Assembly (NCBI GenBank): GCA_017456805.1
Contig: JAFTIQ010000007.1
Coordinates: 1-64,000 of the forward strand
DNA from: Lentisphaeria bacterium
GTDB taxonomy: Bacteria; Verrucomicrobiota; Lentisphaeria; Victivallales; UBA1829
DNA length: 64,000 nucleotides
Reading direction: 5' to 3'
Shown here: one piece after another, positions 1-7,598 of the stretch
Layout of the letters: every line of letters begins with the position of its first letter
Numbering within the stretch: the first letter of the stretch is position 1
Notes under the pieces: model-generated
Told to the model about the DNA's origin: nothing
Database searches by the model: none
What the model saw: the letters and a program-made list of their open reading frames with translations, nothing else
Program-made: the position numbers and the translations under genes

Positions 1-146
1 AATGATTTGACATCAAAATCTTTGAGCTGATAGCGGAGCAAAACAGCGGAGCTGTCAGAAAGCGAAGTGACTGGAGCTCTCCCACGCCGGGCGGAGAGCG
101 GAGCGACCCGGCGAAAGAGAGCGGAAGAGAACGGAGCGAAACGATA

Positions 147-170
147 CCGCCGTCAGGCGGTTGATTTTGT
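147..170 (+). terminator. Possible terminator hairpin at the left edge
   Basis: A 5-bp GC stem (CCGCC, loop GTCA, GGCGG) is followed by a T-rich run (TTGATTTTGTT). It could terminate a transcript entering from outside the window, or be one more structured part of the repeat mosaic. A second GC inverted repeat, CGCCGGG/CCCGGCG, lies just upstream at 85-113. Confidence 0.3.
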
Positions 171-330
171 TGGACGGATCGGACTTGTCGGACAGGTCTG
201 ATTCGTCCGATTTTGTTTTCAGCCCCGGATGAACATGGGCGCACTCACAAATGATCGGCTGGGGAGAACGGACGAAAACGGACAGAAACGGTTCAGAACG
301 GTGAATACGCCGGGGTATCCGGGGAAAATC

Positions 331-438
331 CCTTGCGAACAGCCCTTTCTTTGCCCGCGCTCTCTCAGTACTCTTAGTATTCCCAGTACTCCCAGAACTC
401 GGGCTGCAAAGCGTTCCCGGCAGAGCCGAAGGGATGGG
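331..438 (+). repeat. Long direct repeat, copy 1
   Basis: About 108 bp, nearly identical to 858-965 (offset 527 bp). It begins CCTTGCGAACAGCCC, carries the CTCAGTACT/CCCAGTACT 9-bp cassette and ends in frame A. Only a few substitutions are visible between copies, so duplication or gene conversion looks recent. Confidence 0.85.
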
Positions 439-857
439 CTCACTCGCTAAGGATTGGCTGGGGAACTGGGAATACTGGGAGTTCTGGGAATACTGGGAGT
501 TCTGGGAGTTTTTTGCGCCGGGGTATCCGGGGAAAAGCCTATAGAACCTATAAGACTTATAAGACCTATCCGGCAGAGCCGGAGGGATGGGCGCACTCGT
601 CAAGGATTGGCTGGGGAGAACGGACGAAAACGGACAGAAACGGACAGAAACGGTAATAGCGCTTGGGTGCGCGAAGAATGGCTCTCCGTTGATTTCCGTT
701 TTTCACCGTTGATTCCTGTTCCCTTCCGTTTTTCCCGGCAGAGCCGAAGGGATGGGCGCACACGCAAAGGATTGGCTGGGGAACTGGGAATACTGGGAGT
801 CCTGGGAATACTGGGAGTTCTGGGAGTTTTTTTGCGCCGGGGTGCCCGGGGAAAAGC

Positions 858-965
858 CCTTGCGAACAGCCCTTTCTTTGCCCGAGCTCTCTCAGTACTC
901 TTAGTATTCCCAGTACTCCCAGAACTCGGGCTGAAAAGCGTTCCCGGCAGAGCCGGAAGGATGAG
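858..965 (+). repeat. Long direct repeat, copy 2
   Basis: Second copy of the repeat at 331-438. It shows a few base changes, for example CGAGCTC instead of CGCGCTC and GAAAAGCG instead of GCAAAGCG. The two copies are the clearest proof that the array grew by segmental duplication. Confidence 0.85.
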
Positions 966-1104
966 CGCACATACCAAGGATTGACTGGAAAGGTACAGAG
1001 TGTACGGAGTGAACTGAGGGTACGGTGTTTGCGCCGGGGTGCGCGAAGAATGGCACTCCGTTGATTTCCGTTTTCCACTGTTGATTCCTGTTCCCTTCCT
1101 CTCC

Positions 1105-1156
1105 CAAAAAATAACTATGGCATTTATATTTTTGTCTGAACAAAAATATGAATGCC
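1105..1156 (-). terminator. Strong hairpin, probable terminator for the DMT transporter
   Basis: Two 17-bp arms, 1119-1135 and 1140-1156, pair with one mismatch (GGCATTTATATTTTTGT against its near-complement). On the minus strand the stem is followed by ATAGTTATTTTTT, as expected of an intrinsic terminator downstream of the gene that ends at 1292. Confidence 0.5.
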
Positions 1157-1186
1157 GCAAAAAGGTTTGAAAAAGGAAGATGGGGG

Positions 1187-1286
1187 TTGGGGAAGAGGGA
1201 AAAAACTTTCCTCAAAAGTTTTTGCTCTCTTCCCCAATCTCTTCCCCAATCTCTTCCCCAATCTCTTCCCCAATCTCTTCCCCAAT
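1187..1286. repeat. Five 12-bp tandem repeats with an upstream complementary copy
   Basis: The unit CTCTTCCCCAAT occurs five times without a break at 1227-1286. Its complement, TTGGGGAAGAG, is at 1187-1197. Between them AAAAACTTT and AAAGTTTTT also pair. Any of the five repeat copies could therefore close a hairpin over the 3' flank of the transporter gene. Copy number is likely to vary by slippage. Confidence 0.8.
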
Positions 1287-1291
1287 CTTTC

Positions 1292-2194
1292 TTACTTCAA
1301 TAATGCCAGAAGAACAACTCCGGCAAGAATCAGTAATAAGGGAATGGCTTTCTGTTTGAGATTTTTGTCATGGAACCAAAGTCCGCCGACGGCGAAGGTG
1401 ACAAGACAATTGCTGCGGCGAACCAATGACAGGATCGCAATCTGGGCATCCGGGACACTTACCGCGTAGAAATACAGCCAGTCGGCAACGATCAGAAGAA
1501 TCCCTGTAATGGGAATACACCAGCGCCATTCAAAGGGATGTTTATGTCCGAACGCAGTCCGGATCAGCCAGGCGAGCCCGAGCACGATCACCAAGTCAGC
1601 CGAAAACCAGAACTGAAGCATTTCCCGATCCAGTTTCAGAACACCAAGCAGATATTTGTCATAAAGTGCAGACCCTGAACCGATCAGCGTTCCAAGCATG
1701 ATCAGGTAAATTCCTTTGGATTTTGTAAAATGAATTCCCTCCATTTTCCCGATGATGGAGAAAATATAATATCCTCCGAAGATCAGCAGCATTGCCACGC
1801 CCTGCCAGAGCGTTGGGATCTCATGAAAAAGAATCAAAGCTCCGATCAGTGTCCAGAGCGGAGAACTTGCCCGGATCGGGGAGGAAATGGAGACCGGCAA
1901 TTCCCGCATGGCATAATAAATGCAAATCCAGCTTGAGCCTACAATCAATGCTTTGATCAGCACATGAAGATAAAAAGAGAGCTCCAACTGGAAACAATCG
2001 GGCAGGGTCCCACGGAAAATCGTTGCTCCGAGCATGACAAGAAATCCTGCCGCCGTTGCAAAAAACAGAGCGGGCATAACGGAATTCTTATCAACAGACA
2101 TTTTTTTGCCGATGTCGTAGAAGCCAAGAGCAAGGGCTGAACCCAGGATCGGGAGAAACCAGACTGGAAAACAGGAAAGCATTTCGCTGATCAT
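1292..2194 (-). CDS. DMT (EamA-type) transporter
   Basis: Integral membrane protein of 300 aa of the drug/metabolite transporter superfamily, built from about ten hydrophobic helices in two EamA-like halves (for example FLPILGSALALGF near the N-terminus and LLILAGVVLLALL at the C-terminus). Such proteins export or import small metabolites; the substrate here cannot be read from sequence. I chose the internal ATG at 2194 because AAAGG precedes it at normal spacing, while the upstream extension (YIIRIHPLKKGPF) is not typical. It is divergent from rnr. Downstream lie the 12-bp repeats and a hairpin. Confident in the superfamily, not in the role. Confidence 0.85.
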   Translation of the reverse strand: MISEMLSCFPVWFLPILGSALALGFYDIGKKMSVDKNSVMPALFFATAAGFLVMLGATIFRGTLPDCFQLELSFYLHVLIKALIVGSSWICIYYAMRELPVSISSPIRASSPLWTLIGALILFHEIPTLWQGVAMLLIFGGYYIFSIIGKMEGIHFTKSKGIYLIMLGTLIGSGSALYDKYLLGVLKLDREMLQFWFSADLVIVLGLAWLIRTAFGHKHPFEWRWCIPITGILLIVADWLYFYAVSVPDAQIAILSLVRRSNCLVTFAVGGLWFHDKNLKQKAIPLLLILAGVVLLALLK

Positions 2195-2278
2195 AATAAA
2201 CGGACCTTTCTTTAAGGGGTGAATTCTGATAATATACATGAAATCCGGGAAAAAGCAATTGAAAGACGTTTTTTTGCC

Positions 2279-2306
2279 TTGACATTTTCATCAATCAGGA
2301 TAAATT
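2279..2306 (+). promoter_or_regulatory. Sigma70-type promoter of rnr
   Basis: The -35 is TTGACA (2279-2284), then 16 bp, then -10 TAAATT (2301-2306) followed by ACAC. It lies 21 bp upstream of the rnr start codon. The bases after the -10 match the TANATTAC pattern seen at several other promoters here. Confidence 0.6.
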
Positions 2307-2327
2307 ACACCCCGTAAGGAGTTTGAT

Positions 2328-4214
2328 ATGAGCAGACGTTCATCGCAAAAGAAAAAACAAAAGCACAGACAGCGTTTTCAGGAACAATATACAGGAACCT
2401 TTTCTGCATCCCGTAACGGATTCGGATTCGTGGAAACGGAAGCTGGCGAGATCTTCATCCCTGCAAAATTCGTGAATGGCGCAATCAATGGCGACACGGT
2501 CACGGTTACAATCACCTCCAGAGACAATCCCCTGGGAGCCGAGGGAAAAATAGAGGGAATCTCTGACCGGAGCCGGAAGTTCTTTGTCGGGATGGTCATC
2601 GATACTTACACGGTAAAACCTCTTGACAGCACGCTTCCGGTGATCAAAATCAGCGGCGGATTGAAGGGGGCAAAGAAAAATGATTGGGTCCGGGTGCGTC
2701 TGCTTGATACCGGTTCCAAGTTTACGGAAAAACTGCGGGGCTCTGTTGAGGAACGGCTTGGACGGAGTGCCACGCTTCAGGGGGATCTGCTTTCTGTCGC
2801 AAAAGAATTCAATCTGCCGGAACCCTATTCGGAAGAGATGGAGCGTTTCGCGGCAAAAGTCCTTCCGCTTGAAGTGGATAGAACTGACTTGACAAAAGAA
2901 TTCACCCTTACGATTGATCCGGACGATGCCAAGGATTTTGATGATGCGATCTCGATCCGGGAAGATAAATCATATTGGTATCTGGGGGTTCACATTTCTG
3001 ATGTGGCAACGTGGGTCCGTCCCGGAACGAAACTGGATCAATGCGCGTTCGACCGCGGATTTTCCTCTTATATCCCCACAATGTTCCGTCCGATGCTGCC
3101 TGGACCTTTGACAAGAAAAATCAGTTTGCGTCAAGGCGCAGAATCTCCGGCGCATACGGTATTGCTGAAAATTCAGAAAGAAAGCGGGAAAATCGTTGGT
3201 TATGAGCGTTTTCATTCTCTGATAAAAGTTGATTCCCGATTGGATTATGACGGGGTTCAGCTATATCTGGAAAAGGGAAAAACTCCGGAAAAATGGAGTG
3301 CCCGTTTGAAAAAAAGTTTGAATATGCTTGCGGAAGCCGTTGGGAAAATGCGGAATTTTCGGGAGGAAACAGAACTCTTTCTATCCATCGAAACCATTGA
3401 AACCAAAGCGATTTGTGATGAGGCATCCGGGCGCGTAACCGGTTTGGAACAGCGGGTTCAGCGGGAATCAGAAGCAATGGTGGAAGAGTGTATGCTTGCT
3501 GCCAACAGTGCAGTTGCTTTGGAAATGATAGAAAAAGGGATTCCCGGTTTGTACCGGGTGCATGGTGAGCCGGATCCGGCAAAATTGAATGAGTTCGCAA
3601 TTTTTGCGGAAGGGATCCTGAAACGGCGCACCGGGGATATTTCCAGCAGAAAAGTCCTGTGCAATTTCCTGAAAAATTTGCCGGATGATCATACAAAATA
3701 TGTGATCACAACTTCCTTTTTGCGGGCGATGCAGCGGGCTTGTTATGCGGAAGATCCCGCACTTCATTTCGGGCTCGGGAAAACCAGATATTCCCATTTC
3801 ACAAGCCCCATCCGCCGCTATTCGGATCTGTTTACCCATCAGCAGCTTCTGATGTTCGACCTGAAGAAAAAAATGCTTTCTAAAAAGAAAGCCTCCGGAA
3901 TCGCTGAGGTTTTGCTGAAATTGGAACGCCGGAACGATGATGCTTATTTTGCAGCAACGGACCGTCTGAAACTGCACTTTCTGAAACAGTTTTTACAGGA
4001 GAAAACCGGGGAACTCTTTGAAGGCGTTGTAATCAAAATCAATGCTCATGGGATGATTTGCGACGTTCCGCAATATGGACTCCGCGGGTTTGTTCCGACG
4101 CACAGATTTACAACCATTATGCACAGACGTCCGCCCAAACCCGGAAATTTGATTTATCTTTATCTGGATTCTCTGGACTTCAACGCGGGAACTGCCTTTT
4201 TCCGTCCGGTCTGA
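2328..4214 (+). CDS. rnr: Ribonuclease R family 3'-5' exoribonuclease
   Basis: Processive, Mg-dependent hydrolytic exoribonuclease that degrades structured RNA 3' to 5' (RNase II/R family). Residues from about 15 to 120 look like cold-shock-type OB domains. The RNB catalytic core carries DPDDAKDFDDAI near residues 197-208, which supplies the acidic metal ligands, and HFTSPIRRYSD near 489-499. An S1 domain (GVVIKINAHGM) runs from about 560 to the end. At 628 aa it is shorter than E. coli RNase R (813 aa) and lacks the long basic C-terminal tail. The start at 2328 has AAGGAG at good spacing. It converges with the LacI gene with no gap: the two stop codons sit back to back in TGATCA. Confidence 0.93.
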   Translation: MSRRSSQKKKQKHRQRFQEQYTGTFSASRNGFGFVETEAGEIFIPAKFVNGAINGDTVTVTITSRDNPLGAEGKIEGISDRSRKFFVGMVIDTYTVKPLDSTLPVIKISGGLKGAKKNDWVRVRLLDTGSKFTEKLRGSVEERLGRSATLQGDLLSVAKEFNLPEPYSEEMERFAAKVLPLEVDRTDLTKEFTLTIDPDDAKDFDDAISIREDKSYWYLGVHISDVATWVRPGTKLDQCAFDRGFSSYIPTMFRPMLPGPLTRKISLRQGAESPAHTVLLKIQKESGKIVGYERFHSLIKVDSRLDYDGVQLYLEKGKTPEKWSARLKKSLNMLAEAVGKMRNFREETELFLSIETIETKAICDEASGRVTGLEQRVQRESEAMVEECMLAANSAVALEMIEKGIPGLYRVHGEPDPAKLNEFAIFAEGILKRRTGDISSRKVLCNFLKNLPDDHTKYVITTSFLRAMQRACYAEDPALHFGLGKTRYSHFTSPIRRYSDLFTHQQLLMFDLKKKMLSKKKASGIAEVLLKLERRNDDAYFAATDRLKLHFLKQFLQEKTGELFEGVVIKINAHGMICDVPQYGLRGFVPTHRFTTIMHRRPPKPGNLIYLYLDSLDFNAGTAFFRPV

Positions 4215-5213
4215 TCAGGTGCTTGATTTTACCAGAAGCTCCGGCTCCAGATTGATTTTGAGGGGATTCTGACGGCTCTTTCCGGAAATGATATGTTTGA
4301 TTGCTGCGGATGCAAGCTCTTGATAATCAAGATGAATGGTTGTGAGTTCCGGAAAAAGCTGTTCTCCGACCGGCAGATTATCGCAGCCGCAAATCGCAAT
4401 TTGTTCCGGGATCTTCAACCCATGTTCCTGCAATGCCCGGTAAACCCCGGTTGCCATTTCATCATTGGTTGCCGCTCCATCAAAATGAATGTTGTTTCTG
4501 AGCGCGGAGCGGATCCCTTCCGCTGCACCTGAAGCGAGAAAATCCGTATGAATGACAAGGGCGGGATCAAAGGGAAGCCCGGCTTTTTTCAATGCATCAT
4601 GATAGCCAGCCATCATCTCTTTTGTAAAGAAATGATCTTCCGGTCCGGTGACCAGCACGATCCGTTTCCGTCCGCGTGAAATGAGATGTCCCACAGCCAG
4701 TGCGGCAGCTTTCCTGTTGTTGAAAGAAAAGGAACTGTAAATTCCCTGAAAGTTTTCCGGGACATGATTATCCAGCAGGAGAGCTCCGGGCAGGGTGGTC
4801 AGGAGCGTCTGAAGCTGTTCCTGTTCAAAACTTCCGAAAAGGATTGTTCCTGCATAACGGCTCCGTTTGATCCGTTCAATGAGGCGCAAAAAGATATTAT
4901 AGCTTCCGTTTGTAGTGCGGATGATACATTCGAATCCTTCTTCTGCAAGTTTCTGTTCCAGCGCGGTGAGCAGACGCATGTGGAAATAATACATGCTTCC
5001 GTTGGAGTTGCCCAGGATCAGCTGAACTTGTCTCGGGGGCGTGGTGAAGGATGGTCTTCCCTGCCGGGCAATATTCGTATATCCCTGCCGTTCGGCTTCT
5101 TCCAGGATCCGTTTCCGGGTTTCGGGTTTGACCAGTGAATTTTCCCTGAGCGCTCTGCTGACGGTCATCAAACTGACTCCGCAGGCAGAAGCAATATCTT
5201 TAATTGTTGCCAT
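4215..5213 (-). CDS. LacI family transcriptional regulator
   Basis: A 332-aa repressor-type protein. The N-terminal helix-turn-helix is classical (IKDIASACGVSLMTVSRAL, residues 3-21, then the hinge helix), followed by a periplasmic-binding-protein-like effector domain (for example ILFGSFEQ, LVTGPEDHFF, AICGCDNLP). The start is the ATG at 5213, preceded by GGAGG; a TTG four codons earlier lies before that site. It is divergent from the M24-family gene, and a palindrome in the shared gap is the obvious operator, so autoregulation and control of the neighbour are likely. The effector is unknown, probably a sugar or sugar derivative. Confidence 0.93.
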   Translation of the reverse strand: MATIKDIASACGVSLMTVSRALRENSLVKPETRKRILEEAERQGYTNIARQGRPSFTTPPRQVQLILGNSNGSMYYFHMRLLTALEQKLAEEGFECIIRTTNGSYNIFLRLIERIKRSRYAGTILFGSFEQEQLQTLLTTLPGALLLDNHVPENFQGIYSSFSFNNRKAAALAVGHLISRGRKRIVLVTGPEDHFFTKEMMAGYHDALKKAGLPFDPALVIHTDFLASGAAEGIRSALRNNIHFDGAATNDEMATGVYRALQEHGLKIPEQIAICGCDNLPVGEQLFPELTTIHLDYQELASAAIKHIISGKSRQNPLKINLEPELLVKSST

Positions 5214-5223
5214 AGACACCTCC

Positions 5224-5248
5224 AATGTTAAAATTATAATTTAACATT
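5224..5248. promoter_or_regulatory. Palindromic operator, probable LacI-family site
   Basis: Arms AATGTTAAA (5224-5232) and TTTAACATT (5240-5248) are perfect inverted repeats around an AT-only spacer. The site lies immediately upstream of the LacI gene's ribosome-binding site. The half-site AATGTTAAATTAT recurs at 5345-5357 in front of the divergent gene. Confidence 0.6.
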
Positions 5249-5302
5249 TAAAAAAATCAAGTGAGAAACTGATAAAAAAATGATTTTTTGCTTAAAATCA
5301 CC

Positions 5303-5330
5303 TTGAAAATTCAAAATGATAGAGTATATT
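5303..5330 (+). promoter_or_regulatory. Probable promoter of the M24-family gene
   Basis: TTGAAA (5303-5308), 16 bp, TATATT (5325-5330). It lies between the two putative LacI-type sites, so a repressor bound at both could loop across or block it. Confidence 0.45.
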
Positions 5331-5342
5331 CAGTTGAAAAAA

Positions 5343-5363
5343 AGAATGTTAAATTATCATTCT
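5343..5363. promoter_or_regulatory. Second putative LacI-type site
   Basis: Imperfect palindrome with arms AGAATG (5343-5348) and CATTCT (5358-5363), containing the same AATGTTAAATTAT half-site as the operator at 5224-5248. It lies about 13 bp downstream of the -10 and in the leader of the M24-family gene, a position suited to repression. Confidence 0.45.
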
Positions 5364-5395
5364 GTAAAGAAACAATCATTATGAAAGGGAAAAAA

Positions 5396-6568
5396 ATGGG
5401 ATATCTTCCTCTCTCTGAAAGCCTGGCACGTCAGGCAAAAGTCAAGGAAATTCTTGCAAAACACAATCTTGACATCGCGTTGGTTTACTATGATGAATTC
5501 GGAATCGGCAACGGCTGGTATCTGACCGGCTGGTGTCCGCAGTTTGAATCCGGTTCTGTGCTGATTCCCCGGGACGGCGACTGTATGCTTCTCGGCGGAC
5601 CCGAAAGCGAACCTTTTGCAAAACAGGACAGCGCCATCACCGAAACCAGAAACTTCCCCGCATTCATGGTTCCCGATGAAGAATATCCCGCTTCTACGAT
5701 TATTGACTTCCCGAAACTTTTTGCGGAACTTCAGCAGACGATCGGCAAAGTGAAACGTGTCGGGCTCGTCGGTGCAGACCGTATGCCCATGGGCTGCTAT
5801 AAAGCAATTGCCGCCGGATTTACCGGATGCGAAATGGTGGATATCACCGAAGAATATCTTCAGCTCCGCTATTACAAATCCCCCTGGGAAATCGATCAGA
5901 TCCGCGCCGCATTCAAGCTGGCTGATTACTCCTATGATGCAATGAAAGCGATGATCAAACCCGGTGCTTCTGAAATCGAAGTCGCCGCAGCCGGGGAATA
6001 TGCTGCCCGTCAGCGCGGTGCAAGCGGTTTCGGATTTACGGCGATCGTCGGTTCCGGAACCCGTGCAAATGCTGTCGTTCCGACCGCAAGCGCAAAGAAA
6101 CTTGTCGCCGGCGAAACCGTGATGATCGGTCTTTCTCCCAAAGTCAGCGGTTATGCTTCTGCGATGGGTGACTACCTTCCTGTTTCCGGCGAATATACTC
6201 CCAGCCAGCTGGAATGTCTCAAAGTCCTCCGTGAAGCGTTCCGTTTGACGAAAGCAATGCTGAAACCCGGCAATATCGGACGCGATATCGATGCTCCTGC
6301 CCGCCGTTTCTGCGAAAAGCATGGTCTTGACGGCTATCTGATTTGCCCCTTCGCACACACCATCGGTATCCACGAAGCAGAATCTCCCTTCTTCGGTCCC
6401 AACAGCAATGACGTGCTGAAACCCGGCATGACTGTTTGCGTTGACGTCAGCTTCTTCGGGCATCCCGAATGGCACGGTTCCCGTATTGAAACCGGCTATG
6501 TGATCACAGAAGACGGAGCAGAACCCCTCAGCGCTAAGATGGATGCTCTGCATACTTCTGAAGTTTGA
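5396..6568 (+). CDS. Peptidase M24 / creatinase-fold protein with altered metal site
   Basis: A 390-aa two-domain protein of the prolidase/Xaa-Pro aminopeptidase/creatinase (pita-bread) superfamily: an N-terminal domain to about residue 140, then the catalytic-type domain. Canonical peptidases bind two metals through D, D, H, E, E. Here the strand that usually carries the first two Asp reads MIGLSPKVSGYASAMGDY (near 243-260), with Gly and Ala where the Asp should be. The usual FTIEPG Glu strand reads CVDVSF, and the usual catalytic His region reads NAVVPTAS. The AHTIGIHEAE motif (near 320) and RIETGY remain. The protein is therefore probably not a standard metallopeptidase and may be a metal-independent hydrolase such as creatinase. 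The start at 5396 has AAAGGG upstream; an in-frame ATG at 5381 is the alternative. A LacI regulator is divergent. Confidence 0.8.
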   Translation: MGYLPLSESLARQAKVKEILAKHNLDIALVYYDEFGIGNGWYLTGWCPQFESGSVLIPRDGDCMLLGGPESEPFAKQDSAITETRNFPAFMVPDEEYPASTIIDFPKLFAELQQTIGKVKRVGLVGADRMPMGCYKAIAAGFTGCEMVDITEEYLQLRYYKSPWEIDQIRAAFKLADYSYDAMKAMIKPGASEIEVAAAGEYAARQRGASGFGFTAIVGSGTRANAVVPTASAKKLVAGETVMIGLSPKVSGYASAMGDYLPVSGEYTPSQLECLKVLREAFRLTKAMLKPGNIGRDIDAPARRFCEKHGLDGYLICPFAHTIGIHEAESPFFGPNSNDVLKPGMTVCVDVSFFGHPEWHGSRIETGYVITEDGAEPLSAKMDALHTSEV

Positions 6569-6600
6569 TTTCGTTTCTCTTGAAGTCAGAAAAAATGCAA

Positions 6601-6636
6601 GGCGGAGATATCTGAAATGATGTCTCCGCCTTTTTC
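6601..6636 (+). terminator. Intrinsic terminator after the M24-family gene
   Basis: Stem GGCGGAGATATC / GATGTCTCCGCC (6601-6630) with a short loop and one wobble position, followed by TTTTTCTT. Confidence 0.8.
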
Positions 6637-6655
6637 TTACCGGTTATGAGCGTTT

Positions 6656-7153
6656 TCAGGAATCAAGCAGAAAATTGATCCGGAGCTCATCAGCCGGACG
6701 GCTCTGAAGGAGTTCTTTGTATTTCTTTACTGCCTTGCTTTTCTCTTCATAGATCCATTCCCGGCATTGGGGATTTTCGATTCCCATCAAATCATAGATC
6801 TGAAACAAACCGGCTTTCCGGTAAACACCGCCCGTCCAGCCCGGACAATGCAGACAATATTTTTCACAGACTCCGGCATCATTATCAATCGCTTTGGAAA
6901 GACTTGGGCATTTTGTCATTCCGAGATACAATTCCCCATCATTAAGGAGAATATCCATTTCGCAGTTTTCCTCTTTCCGGATCTTCTGGTAATATTCATA
7001 AACGCCCTGCAATTTTCTCTCCCGGAACAGTTCCAGACAATGAAATTCCTGATGCCGGCTGATCTCTTCATAATATTCTTCCAGCCCGTTGTTCTGGTCA
7101 AGATATTTGAAAACTTCATTGTAGAACCGGACAAAATGATCACTTGGAATCAT
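6656..7153 (-). CDS. Small Cys-containing protein of unknown function
   Basis: 165 aa, not recognised. It has a helical, charged N-terminal part (SDHFVRFYNEVFKYL) and a Cys cluster in the second half: CPSLSK, then CEKYCLHCPGW, then PQCREW. These spaced Cys could bind metal or an Fe-S cluster. The ATG at 7153 overlaps the preceding gene by 14 bp and has GGGAG upstream, so the two are translationally coupled. It is the last gene of the minus-strand sialidase/aldolase operon. The preceding protein also has Cys pairs, so the two may act together. Confidence 0.6.
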   Translation of the reverse strand: MIPSDHFVRFYNEVFKYLDQNNGLEEYYEEISRHQEFHCLELFRERKLQGVYEYYQKIRKEENCEMDILLNDGELYLGMTKCPSLSKAIDNDAGVCEKYCLHCPGWTGGVYRKAGLFQIYDLMGIENPQCREWIYEEKSKAVKKYKELLQSRPADELRINFLLDS

Positions 7154-7595
7154 GAGTTTCTCCCTTTTTGAAGCGCTGGATGCAATGTCCCGGAGCGATG
7201 ATTGAAACTTCTGATTTCCATTGGGTTCCATCACAAATTCCTGCATTGACCTCCGAGGTTTGCAGGCAGGAATACGGGGAAATGTTCAAACCGAGTTTTT
7301 TCAGATGCCGGTGTGCCGGACACTCAAAGACTTCCAGAATGATCTCATTCTCAGAAACATTTAACTGATATTTTCCTTTTTCCCGATAGAAAAACCAGTT
7401 CAGATGTTCAATCAGTTCAGATGCATCTCCGGAAGAAAGTTTTTCCCGGATGGAGCGGTAAACTTCTCTTCCGGTTTTTCTGAGAATCATTTTCAGGGTT
7501 TCCACACCATATTTTTCTGCAATATAATTCAGCGTGGCGTTGGTCGTACCATGAAAATCCAGATGCAATTCATTATTTTCCTGATAACGCAGCAT
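7140..7595 (-). CDS. Small Cys-containing protein, possibly ATC-hydrolase-like
   Basis: 151 aa. It has an N-terminal helical region (YIAEKYGVETLKMILRKTGR), a beta-rich centre and a C-terminal Cys motif (FECPAH, then PYSCLQTSEVNAGIC, then PGHC). The order and spacing recall the L-2-amino-thiazoline-4-carboxylic acid hydrolase family (PF14196), but this is memory-based and uncertain. It starts three bases after the stop of the DapA-like gene and overlaps the next gene, so it belongs to the same transcript. A role in processing the product of the upstream aldolase is possible but not shown. Confidence 0.55.
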   Translation of the reverse strand: MLRYQENNELHLDFHGTTNATLNYIAEKYGVETLKMILRKTGREVYRSIREKLSSGDASELIEHLNWFFYREKGKYQLNVSENEIILEVFECPAHRHLKKLGLNISPYSCLQTSEVNAGICDGTQWKSEVSIIAPGHCIQRFKKGETHDSK

Positions 7596-7598
7596 GAT

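Larger units (their letters stand above)
1..1100. repeat. Mosaic array of 9-bp-period repeat cassettes in a conserved frame
   Basis: This non-coding block is built from recurring frame modules. Frame A (CGGCAGAGCCG followed by a GGATGGGC-like run) starts near 418, 571, 737 and 944. Frame B (GGATTGGCTGGGGA) lies at 451-464, 604-617 and 769-782, with degenerate copies at 253-265 and 978-991. Frame C (GCGCCGGGGT) lies at 515, 834 and 1031, with a degenerate copy near 308. Between frames sit cassettes of different short tandem repeats, most with a period of 9 bp: AACGGACGA-like, ACTGGGAAT/GGGAGTTCT-like, CTATAAGAC-like, CTCAGTACT-like and GTACGGAGT-like. Long open frames exist on both strands, but they are low-complexity and overlap each other, so I do not call them genes. 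Function is unknown. Confidence 0.8.

Noticed and set aside
55..1160. Long open frames on both strands of the repeat mosaic (up to 186 codons)
   Set aside because: They arise because most repeats have a period divisible by three and few stop triplets. Products are low-complexity, overlap each other on opposite strands and lack ribosome-binding sites.
1152..1469. 105-codon plus-strand frame with LFPN repeats
   Set aside because: It runs through the 12-bp tandem repeats and then antisense through the transporter gene.
5357..6553. 398-codon open frame antisense to the M24-family gene
   Set aside because: In register with the real gene, with no start signal; codon-bias shadow.
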